Shown piece after piece: positions 16,485 through 24,092 of a stretch of 64,000 nucleotides of DNA. Numbering within the stretch: position 1 is the first letter of the stretch; each line of letters starts with the position of its first letter. The notes beneath the pieces are model-generated. The model did no database searches. It saw only the letters and a program-made list of their open reading frames with translations, and was not told the DNA's origin. Source of the stretch: an uncultured Lachnospiraceae bacterium (GTDB lineage: Bacteria; Bacillota; Clostridia; Lachnospirales; Lachnospiraceae); NCBI GenBank assembly GCA_949840915.1, contig CATKXY010000010.1:1-64000 (forward strand), written 5' to 3'. A program made the position numbers and the translations under genes.

Positions 16485-18572
16485 ATGCTTTCTATTCAGA
16501 ATAATATAGCCGCGTTAAACGCCAACAGAAGACTGAGAATCAATGCAAAAAAGAACAAAAAGACCACGGAAAAGCTATCTTCCGGATACCGGATCAATCG
16601 GGCTGCCGACGATGCGGCCGGATTGGCAATCTCGGAAAAAATGCGCAGGCAGATCCGCGGTCTGCATCAGGCGGCGGAAAATATTCAGGAGGGTGTCGGT
16701 TATGTACAGACCGCCGAGGGAGCGCTGAGCGATGTCCACGATATGCTGCAGCGCATGAACGAGCTGGCCGTCAAGGCGGCAAACGGCACCTGTACGGAGG
16801 ACGACCGCTCCTATATCGACCAGGAGATACAGCAGCTCAAATCGGAAATGGACCGCATTTTCGACACCACTACCTTTAACGAGCAGCGCATCTGGGAACC
16901 AAAGGAAAAAAAGCAGATCGGCGTGACAAAAAGACAGGCTGTGGAATTTGTAGGCAGTTCCACGCAATACAACGATGTCACCAATGCCAATTGCGGAGTG
17001 CTGGCCTGCAGTCAATACGCGACCGGAAAGCCCGACGGCTATCTGATCAATGCCGATGAGAACGGGGTTTTTATCTCCTGGATGGGATGGGACGGAAACG
17101 ATTACAAGACAGAGACCATTGACTGGGACACATTAAAAGCACAGAATTACAGTTTTGATATGGGTGATTATTTCGGCGCTGCTGATCCGGGCAATCTACT
17201 CTATGATAAAAACGGAAATCCTGTATTTCACAATCAGATTTCTTTCCAGCCCGAGGAGACTGCAACGGTGGACGATATCATCGCCTGCATCAACCAGACC
17301 CGGCTGAGCGCCTACACATCGGCGTCCATGTCCGTACGCTTTGAACAGAAGGACACGAACTCTGTCAGCTACCCCGGAGTCAGTGTAAACAGTCCCTATC
17401 TCTATTACGCGGCGGCCTATGCGTCTTACCGCAACGCGGCTCAGGCGGGCGCCAATAACGGCCATAATTTCGACAGTGGAGACGATACTTTTCTGGAGCC
17501 TTCCGACACAAGCGGAACATTGATACAGGCCACAGGCAGCAATCTGACCGCCTCGCCTTCCGCAACTACTGCCGCCGATGCGCGCCAGAGCAGTGAGACA
17601 TGGACCTTCTCCTTTTACATGAACGGAATCGGAACGGTAACCGCCACCTCTCCCTCCATCAGCTATTACGCCCCCTCCGACACAGCGGATGACGACGAAC
17701 ACTACTGGTGGCACTGGGACTGGTATTACAGCAACGGCCAGCGGATAGATTACAAAGCGGCCAACACGATTACCTCCAATGAAAGCGGCACAGGTACACT
17801 GGCCTCAGTCATGAACACCCTGACAGGAGAAAAGGGTACTAAGACCCCGGGACTGCTCACCCAAAAACCTGACCCCACTCTGGGTGACAGCGGAGACTGC
17901 GACCACGGCGGATATATTCATCTGGATTTTAAACTGGTTGCCGACAAAGAATTCACTTACGCCGACAACAGAACCAGTAGGGATGTGGGCAGTTTCAGAA
18001 TCGATATCCGGGTAGAACCCACCGACACGGAGCAGAGCGTGCTTGACAAGATCAGAAATGCTTTAAACGCCGATACGATATTGGACTTTCAGACCAATTC
18101 TGCCGGCAATGACAGCAGCTCCGTCTCAAGAGCATATGCAAAGCGGCACATTATTGACGCGCCAATCTGGGGCGGAACCTGCCAGTTCTATGTGCAGGCG
18201 GGTACTGAGGCCGGACAACATATCACGATCAGCTATGACAGCCTGAGCATCATTGAACTGGAAATGGAAAATACCAATACGCTCACCCGGGACGACGCAC
18301 TCACCGCCATTGAGGATATCAAATCCGCGTTAAAAGTGGTAAATAAACAGCGCTCCGATTTCGGAGCCTACCAGAACCGGCTTGAACACGCCATAAACAT
18401 CAACAAAAATACCGAAGAGAACACACAGGCCGCTGAGTCAGTGATCAGGGACACTGATATGGCAAAGACCATGATGGAATTCTCCAACAACAATATACTG
18501 CTTCAGGCCGGACACAGTATGCTGACACAGGCCAATCAAGCATCCGACGGAGTTCTCTATCTGCTGCGATAG
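16485..18572 (+). CDS. Flagellin with very large variable domain
   Basis: The 695-residue product has the conserved flagellin ends: residues 1-145 (MLSIQNNIAALNANRRL, KLSSGYRINRAADDAAGLAI) and about 600-695 (the ARDEDMAxE-type VIRDTDMAKTMMEFSNNNIL and a terminal LYLLR). Between them lies a central region of about 450 residues, much longer than in typical 270-500-residue flagellins. It is rich in Tyr, Trp, Ser, Thr and Asp, and includes a YWWHWDWYY cluster near 408. No HExxH metalloprotease motif was seen in it. The protein would be exported and polymerised as filament, displaying the central domain. A good GGAGG site precedes the ATG. No chaperone or cap gene lies nearby. Confidence 0.92.
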   Translation: MLSIQNNIAALNANRRLRINAKKNKKTTEKLSSGYRINRAADDAAGLAISEKMRRQIRGLHQAAENIQEGVGYVQTAEGALSDVHDMLQRMNELAVKAANGTCTEDDRSYIDQEIQQLKSEMDRIFDTTTFNEQRIWEPKEKKQIGVTKRQAVEFVGSSTQYNDVTNANCGVLACSQYATGKPDGYLINADENGVFISWMGWDGNDYKTETIDWDTLKAQNYSFDMGDYFGAADPGNLLYDKNGNPVFHNQISFQPEETATVDDIIACINQTRLSAYTSASMSVRFEQKDTNSVSYPGVSVNSPYLYYAAAYASYRNAAQAGANNGHNFDSGDDTFLEPSDTSGTLIQATGSNLTASPSATTAADARQSSETWTFSFYMNGIGTVTATSPSISYYAPSDTADDDEHYWWHWDWYYSNGQRIDYKAANTITSNESGTGTLASVMNTLTGEKGTKTPGLLTQKPDPTLGDSGDCDHGGYIHLDFKLVADKEFTYADNRTSRDVGSFRIDIRVEPTDTEQSVLDKIRNALNADTILDFQTNSAGNDSSSVSRAYAKRHIIDAPIWGGTCQFYVQAGTEAGQHITISYDSLSIIELEMENTNTLTRDDALTAIEDIKSALKVVNKQRSDFGAYQNRLEHAININKNTEENTQAAESVIRDTDMAKTMMEFSNNNILLQAGHSMLTQANQASDGVLYLLR

Positions 18573-18588
18573 CTTCGGCCTAACCATA

Positions 18589-20508
18589 TCAGGCTTTTCT
18601 CCCGGCCGTCTTGCAGGCATACATTTTGTCGTCCGCCAGGTGCACATACTCCGCCAGCGTTCGCTTGTCTCCGGCAGGAGCCGCCACATACCCCAGGCTC
18701 ACGGAGAGTTCATAGGGACATGCGTTTTCTTTGCGCACCTGCTGCAGATCGTCTCGCAGCGCCCGACAGCTCTCATCGAGCTCTGTCTCGCTCATCCCGG
18801 CGCACAGCGCCAGAAATTCGTCTCCGCCCAGTCTGAACGTCAGATTGGGCTCGGGGAAATATTTCTGAAGCATCTGTGCCACTGTTCTGATGGCGAAATC
18901 TCCCTGTTTATGTCCAAATTTATCATTGATGTATTTCAGTCTGTCCAGATCAAAATAAACTACGTAGACCGTATTCCCCTCATCATGCCGTGTCTTGAGA
19001 AAACGGTTTCCCAGCTTATCCAGATCGCGCCTGTTATAGAGCATCGTCATGGAATCATGATTGTACAATGCAGTCAGCACCTGATTGATATCCCTGAGTT
19101 TTTCTTTAGAATAAAGATTCTCCAACGCCGTGGTCAGCGCGTTAATAATGTCGAATAGAAACTGCTTCTCCATGAGGTAGACCGCATTGCGGATGGCGAA
19201 ATACCCAATGCACTTATCTCGGAAATGCAGAGGCAGAAACAAAAAATCCACCCCGGGCTCCTCACATTCAAACATGGGAAAAATCCGATTGCCCGCATTG
19301 CTCTGACCCGTCTCTGCCCTCGATCCGTCTCTTGTGTAAGCCAAAGCGAAGCACATGTCCTCAGGATACCCCTGCACTACAAACGGATCCTGCGTCCACA
19401 CAGTATTTTCCTGACCCTTCTCCGCATGGAAAATATCCTGAGAGGAACTGTACAGTCTCCGATCGGTCACCAGATACAGCCCGTCGCAGCGCAGAGAAGG
19501 GACACACTGAGCGATACACTCCAGCATCTCCTGAACAGAGTCACAGTATGTAAGCGAATACTTTAATTTTAAAAGCTGCTTTTCAAAATCCTCGGTCTCA
19601 ATACCATATAATATATTATTTTTTAAATGCTCCTTCAAATCAATGACGATATCCGACTTACAGCCGCAGCTGTCCCAGAATATGGTCCGGGTGCCCGTGT
19701 AGTGGATTTCTTCCACAGGTCTGCCGCACCAGACTGCCTCGAGAATCTCCATGGCCGTATAACCCAGCTTCTCGCGGACATGGCTGACCGTCGAGATGCG
19801 GGGATCATAATACCTGGATTTGTCCAGATCGTCAAAACCCGTCACCAGAAAGTCTCCCGGCGCAGTCAGTCCCCGGCGCTCCGCCGCTGCAAGAACCCCC
19901 ACCGCGATATTGTCGTTGGCGCACACAATGGCGTCCGGCAGCTCCGCCCGGGCAAACAGCGCCTCAAATCCGTTCAAGCCGCACTCACAGCCAAAATCTC
20001 CGAAATAATACTGAGCCTCCTCTATCTGATGGATTTTCAGATAATCCCTGACGGACTTGAGACGCCTCCCGTTCTCATAATTGCCCTCCGGTCCCATGAT
20101 AAACCAGAAGCTCCTGCAGCCATGATGCCCGTGAAGATGCTCCATGACATGCTGCATAGCCCCGTAGTTGTCCACCGCAGCGGCATACAGACCCGGGAAC
20201 CAATTGGCTATCACCACTGCAGGCACACCGGATTCCCGCACTCTCTGTATCAGCGCATCCCGCACCTCTATGTCTGCAATATTGTTCACATCCAGCACGA
20301 TCCCGTCGAAATCCCGCAGATCGGGCAGCCGGAAAATATTATATTCCCCCTGATTATATGCCAGATCGTCGCTCCAATTGGCAGAACTGTTAAATATATA
20401 CAAATTTACATCCAGATTCGACTCTCTTATTTTCTGCAGAATCCCTGAGGGCCATGCGTATGTGAAATAACGCATCCAGCTCTCCATGATCAAAGCTACC
20501 TTTTTCAT
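18589..20508 (-). CDS. LacI-type sugar-sensor domain fused to GGDEF diguanylate cyclase
   Basis: The 639-residue protein begins directly with a type I periplasmic-binding fold as in LacI/GalR sensors (about 1-290; VALIMESWMRYFTYAWPSGI, IVCANDNIAVGVLAAAERRG, VTGFDDLDKSRYYDPRISTV), without helix-turn-helix or signal peptide, so it is cytoplasmic. A SCGC motif, a helical linker and a GAF-like middle region (about 310-465) follow. The C-terminal GGDEF domain (about 475-639) has FRLGGDEFLAL and the metal-binding FDLDRLKYIND. It should make c-di-GMP in response to a small ligand. Position at the end of the galactan locus, convergent with flagellin, suggests a sugar is sensed to tune motility or adhesion; that link is inference. 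Confidence 0.9.
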   Translation of the reverse strand: MKKVALIMESWMRYFTYAWPSGILQKIRESNLDVNLYIFNSSANWSDDLAYNQGEYNIFRLPDLRDFDGIVLDVNNIADIEVRDALIQRVRESGVPAVVIANWFPGLYAAAVDNYGAMQHVMEHLHGHHGCRSFWFIMGPEGNYENGRRLKSVRDYLKIHQIEEAQYYFGDFGCECGLNGFEALFARAELPDAIVCANDNIAVGVLAAAERRGLTAPGDFLVTGFDDLDKSRYYDPRISTVSHVREKLGYTAMEILEAVWCGRPVEEIHYTGTRTIFWDSCGCKSDIVIDLKEHLKNNILYGIETEDFEKQLLKLKYSLTYCDSVQEMLECIAQCVPSLRCDGLYLVTDRRLYSSSQDIFHAEKGQENTVWTQDPFVVQGYPEDMCFALAYTRDGSRAETGQSNAGNRIFPMFECEEPGVDFLFLPLHFRDKCIGYFAIRNAVYLMEKQFLFDIINALTTALENLYSKEKLRDINQVLTALYNHDSMTMLYNRRDLDKLGNRFLKTRHDEGNTVYVVYFDLDRLKYINDKFGHKQGDFAIRTVAQMLQKYFPEPNLTFRLGGDEFLALCAGMSETELDESCRALRDDLQQVRKENACPYELSVSLGYVAAPAGDKRTLAEYVHLADDKMYACKTAGRKA

Positions 20509-20558
20509 AGATATTCCCCTCTGTAATGATTCCCTGAAAACCGTTCATGACACACTCG

Positions 20559-21650
20559 TCAGAAGTCTCTGATTACCTCCAGCGCAGGCAGCGCATTTCC
20601 GTCATAGTCAAACAAAGCCTGATTGGCCCACTCGTTTCCTCCGGGACCTTTTTCACCGGTATAGAGAAGCGCCGCCTCGTTGGCCCAGCCGCAGCCGCAG
20701 ACCGGTATCCATGCCGGCTCCCAGTAATAGAAGCCCGCCCCGCCCGGTACGGATTGGATTCTCGACATAATGTCCCGCATAAAATCCGCCTGCCCCTGAG
20801 GGCTCATGGGATATTCCAGATGCTCCACCAGCTCCGCTCTCGTGGCCATGCCCTTCAGCTCGTTTTTGGGAAGCTTTTCCCTGTCCCGGTAATCCTCCAT
20901 GGTAAATCCCATGGAAACCTCTGCAACCACAAGCTTTTTGCCATACCGTTCCGCCATATCCCTCATATTGGACTCCAGCTGCTCCATAGTTCCGTGCCAG
21001 AAGGGATAATAAGACAGGCCGATGATCTCAAAAGGCTCACAGCGCTCCATGAAATGCTCAAACCAGTCCACATACATTTCATTCAATCCACCGTTATCTA
21101 AATGTATCATAATCGGCACTCGTCTGTCAACAAAGCGCACCCCGCGGATACCCGCGTTGATATACCGTGCCATATTATCATACTCCGGTTTTTTGCCTGT
21201 GGGCCACAGCAATCCGTTAGTCAGTTCGTTCCCTACCTGAACCATGGACGGAAGAAGGTTTTCCTCCTCCAGACGCCTCATGACATCCACGGTATAATCA
21301 TAGACCGCCTGTTCCAGCTCTGCTTCGTCAAGCCCTCTCCACGCCTTGGGTACAATCTGTTTTCCGGGATCTGCCCAGAAATCACTATAGTGAAAATCCA
21401 ACAGCCATCCCATTTTGTGTTCTCTGGCCCGCCGTGCCAGGACTATGGTCTTATCCAGATCGTTGGTTCCCGCACCGTAGGGATTGCCCTTCTCGTCATA
21501 GGGATCGTTCCAGAGCCGCAGCCTGATGGAATTGACTCCGTAATCCCTCAGAATGTCAAACAGATCCGCCTCCCTGCCATGATCATAATATTTCGCCCCG
21601 CAGGACTCCTCCTCCAAAAGCGAAGATATATCCATACCCTTGATAAACAT
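20559..21650 (-). CDS. ganB: GH53 endo-beta-1,4-galactanase, intracellular
   Basis: The 363-residue protein is a complete GH53 barrel that cleaves beta-1,4-galactan backbones. The acid/base is Glu142 (QVGNELTNG) and the nucleophile Glu244 (VVAEVSMGF). Other family signatures are VNSIRLRLWNDPYD, LDFHYSDFWADPGKQ and YYWEPAWIP. There is no signal peptide: it starts MFIKGMDISS behind GGAGG. Most characterised galactanases are secreted, so this one presumably trims galacto-oligosaccharides brought in by the adjacent importer. It lies 54 bp downstream of the GH42 gene on the same strand. Confidence 0.93.
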   Translation of the reverse strand: MFIKGMDISSLLEEESCGAKYYDHGREADLFDILRDYGVNSIRLRLWNDPYDEKGNPYGAGTNDLDKTIVLARRAREHKMGWLLDFHYSDFWADPGKQIVPKAWRGLDEAELEQAVYDYTVDVMRRLEEENLLPSMVQVGNELTNGLLWPTGKKPEYDNMARYINAGIRGVRFVDRRVPIMIHLDNGGLNEMYVDWFEHFMERCEPFEIIGLSYYPFWHGTMEQLESNMRDMAERYGKKLVVAEVSMGFTMEDYRDREKLPKNELKGMATRAELVEHLEYPMSPQGQADFMRDIMSRIQSVPGGAGFYYWEPAWIPVCGCGWANEAALLYTGEKGPGGNEWANQALFDYDGNALPALEVIRDF

Positions 21651-21704
21651 AAGCTTCCTCCGTCTCTCCTCTCCTTCTGCCCCAGGGACCGCCTTTGTCT
21701 TTTC

Positions 21705-23777
21705 TCAGATCCCGGTCATAATGACGGCAGCGCCATAGGGCTCCAGAGAAAGAGCTCCCTGTATCTTTTCTCCCGTCAAAAGATCCTCTCCCCACACATC
21801 CGAAACTGCGGTCTCCCGGTCAGTCATATTCAGATAAAATACATACCGTTTATTTTCTCCTGCGCGCACATGGCACTCCACTCCTTCGGGGAGCTGTCTC
21901 CCACACACTCCGGCACGCTCAAAAAGTCTAGCAAACAATGTCTTCATACCGCTCATGGAAAGTCTGCATCCCACATAACAGGCATGCCCTTTCCCCTGTG
22001 CGCGCTCGGTGACAGCGGGCTCTCCCGCATAGAAATCCTCCGTATATCTTCCCAGAACATCCGCATCCGACACCTGCAGCCGCTCCGCGTAGTCCCGAAC
22101 CTGCGCTTCCCGGCAGACGCTGTCGCCGCTTAACAGAATATCCTCCGCCAAACACACACCGTTTCGGTCGTCCGGATATAGCGTATCGATCTCCTCACTG
22201 ACAATACCGAACAGACTGCTCAGCCCGTCTCCCGGGAAACCGCCCAGATAACACAGGGTATTCTCGTCCACATAGCCCGTCAGATAAGTGGCTAACAGCT
22301 CTCCGCCGCTCTCAACAAATTCCCGCATTCGCTCTGCCGCTCCCGGCTTCAGCAGATAGAGCATGGGGGCCACAAGCACCCGATACCCGGTAAAGTCATC
22401 CGTCTGACTGACAATATCCGCCTCCACACCCAGGCGCAGCATAGCCTCATAGAGCGCCGCACAGGTATCGGCATACCGCTTGGTCTCATCACTCAATCCG
22501 CGCATATCACCCAGCGCCCACATCACATCCCAGTCCACGATCAGAGCCGTCTGCGCCTGCACCAGACTCCCCGCCACAGGTTCCAGACGCTTCAGCTCTT
22601 CGCCCAGTCCGGCCACTTCACGGAAGATACGGGTGTTTTCCGTGCCCAGATGATCCAGCACTGCGCCGTGATACTGCTCATAGGATCCCCGGCTCTTTCT
22701 CCACTGGAAATACTGCACCGTGTCCGAACCGCAGGCAAGCGCTTGCAGCGAAAACAGCCGATGCACCCCCGGACGCTTTAATTTGTTGTACGGATGCCAG
22801 TTAACCAGCCCCGGCGCGCTCTCCATCAGCATAAACGGCCTGTCTCTCTTCATACCGCGCATCACCGCATGATCAAAGGCATTACGCGCCATGGTGGAAG
22901 CCAAGGGCTCGTAATCATTGTGCAGACAAGGGTAAGAGTCCCACGAGATCACGTCCAGGTGCTTTGCCATCTCCCGGTAATCAAGACCCTCATAAAACTG
23001 CATAAAATTGGTGGTCACGGGACGGTCCGGCGCAAGCTCCTTCAGCAGATCGATCTCAAACCTCATATAGTCCGTCATGCTCCAGGTGGTAAACCTTCTC
23101 CATTCAAGCTTAAGTCCCATGATGCTGTACTCCCCGTTCCGATAGGGGGGCTCGATCTGATCAAAGCTATTATATTGATGACTCCAGAAAGGCGTCCACC
23201 ACGCACGGTTTAATTTGTCGATATCCCCGTCAAACTTCTCCGAGAGATAGTTCCGGAAACGTCCCACACAAAGCGGGCAGTAACACTCGCCGCCAAACTC
23301 ATTGGATATATGCCAGAGAATGACCCCCGGATGCTCCCCCACCGCCCGGTGCAGCCTGGTGACGATTTGTTTCACCTTGTCCCGGTATACCGGAGAGGAC
23401 ATACAGTGATTGTGCCTCGCGCCGTGATGATAGCGTATGCCGTAGGAGTCCACACGAAGCGCCTCAGGATATTTCTCATCCAGCCACGCAGGCTTCGCGC
23501 CGCTGGGCGTGGCCAGCACTGTATAAATGCCATTGTCATACAAGCGGTCAATACAGTCCGTAAGCCACTGAAAATGATACGTTCCCTCGATGGGCTCATA
23601 GGCAGACCAGGAAAAGACGCCCAGAGTGGCACTGTTCATGCCCGCTTTCTTCATCAGCCGAATATCCTCCTCCAGAAGATCCGGTCTGTCAAGCCATTGC
23701 TCAGGATTGTAGTCGCCGCCATGTACAATACCCCTTATCTGCGGAAACAATTTCTTTTTTCCCGTCTTTATTTCCAT
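21705..23777 (-). CDS. GH42 beta-galactosidase
   Basis: The 690-residue enzyme has the three-part GH42 layout: catalytic barrel with GDYNPEQW near 21-28, acid/base Glu160 (LWHISNEFGG), the cysteine zinc cluster around CYCPLC, and nucleophile Glu319 (MLMESAPGLVNW). A trimerisation domain and a beta-sandwich end follow. It has no signal peptide. It removes terminal beta-galactose from oligosaccharides and, with the neighbouring GH53, completes galactan breakdown to galactose for GalK. A strong hairpin separates it from the upstream small gene, so it may be transcribed at a reduced level or from its own promoter. Confidence 0.95.
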   Translation of the reverse strand: MEIKTGKKKLFPQIRGIVHGGDYNPEQWLDRPDLLEEDIRLMKKAGMNSATLGVFSWSAYEPIEGTYHFQWLTDCIDRLYDNGIYTVLATPSGAKPAWLDEKYPEALRVDSYGIRYHHGARHNHCMSSPVYRDKVKQIVTRLHRAVGEHPGVILWHISNEFGGECYCPLCVGRFRNYLSEKFDGDIDKLNRAWWTPFWSHQYNSFDQIEPPYRNGEYSIMGLKLEWRRFTTWSMTDYMRFEIDLLKELAPDRPVTTNFMQFYEGLDYREMAKHLDVISWDSYPCLHNDYEPLASTMARNAFDHAVMRGMKRDRPFMLMESAPGLVNWHPYNKLKRPGVHRLFSLQALACGSDTVQYFQWRKSRGSYEQYHGAVLDHLGTENTRIFREVAGLGEELKRLEPVAGSLVQAQTALIVDWDVMWALGDMRGLSDETKRYADTCAALYEAMLRLGVEADIVSQTDDFTGYRVLVAPMLYLLKPGAAERMREFVESGGELLATYLTGYVDENTLCYLGGFPGDGLSSLFGIVSEEIDTLYPDDRNGVCLAEDILLSGDSVCREAQVRDYAERLQVSDADVLGRYTEDFYAGEPAVTERAQGKGHACYVGCRLSMSGMKTLFARLFERAGVCGRQLPEGVECHVRAGENKRYVFYLNMTDRETAVSDVWGEDLLTGEKIQGALSLEPYGAAVIMTGI

Positions 23778-23804
23778 ATACTTCTCTCCTCTTCCCTGCT
23801 GTCA

Positions 23805-23854
23805 GACAGACAAAACACGGGTGCCCTGCCATTGCACCGGCACCCGCGTCTGTC
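23805..23854 (-). terminator. Strong stem-loop between zinc-ribbon gene and GH42
   Basis: An outer GACAGAC/GTCTGTC (23805-23811 with 23848-23854) and an inner CGGGTGCC/GGCACCCG (23818-23825 with 23839-23846) form a long hairpin. On the minus strand the inner stem is followed by GTGTTTTGTCTGT. It may end most transcription from upstream genes or protect a processed mRNA end, separating the importer half of the locus from the two hydrolases. Confidence 0.55.
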
Positions 23855-23879
23855 CGTTTTGATAAACCCGGAGTTCGCA

Positions 23880-24092
23880 TTAATCAAAATCCGTGATGCG
23901 CTCCATCATTCTGCGATAACGAAACCGCACCATTTCGTTTTTCTCCAGCACGTCCTGCTCCGTTCCTGTGTACTGGCAACGGATACAATAATATTCTTTC
24001 TTATCCTTATCATAGAACATATCGATATCCAGATCGCGCATAAAACAAGAAGGACATCGGAAATTTAATTTGCCTTTTCCAGATTGAGCCAT
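23880..24092 (-). CDS. 70-residue zinc-ribbon protein
   Basis: The product has a Cys-x-x-Cys pair near the start (FRCPSCFMRD, about 13-16) and a second at about 36-39 (YYCIRCQYTG), the spacing of a small zinc ribbon. The C-terminal half is charged and helical (VLEKNEMVRFRYRRMMERI). An AAGGAGGTAG ribosome site seven bases before the ATG supports it as a real gene. The first 28 bp overlap the end of the 613-residue protein gene, which suggests translational coupling and a linked function. I do not recognise the family; binding of nucleic acid or a partner protein is possible. Confidence 0.7.
   Translation of the reverse strand: MAQSGKGKLNFRCPSCFMRDLDIDMFYDKDKKEYYCIRCQYTGTEQDVLEKNEMVRFRYRRMMERITDFD

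Noticed and set aside
17380..17714. Antisense frames opposite flagellin
   Set aside because: Shadow frames without ribosome sites in a region fully explained by the flagellin gene.
17000..18200. Flagellinolysin-type protease domain in the flagellin centre
   Set aside because: No HExxH motif is present in the central region.
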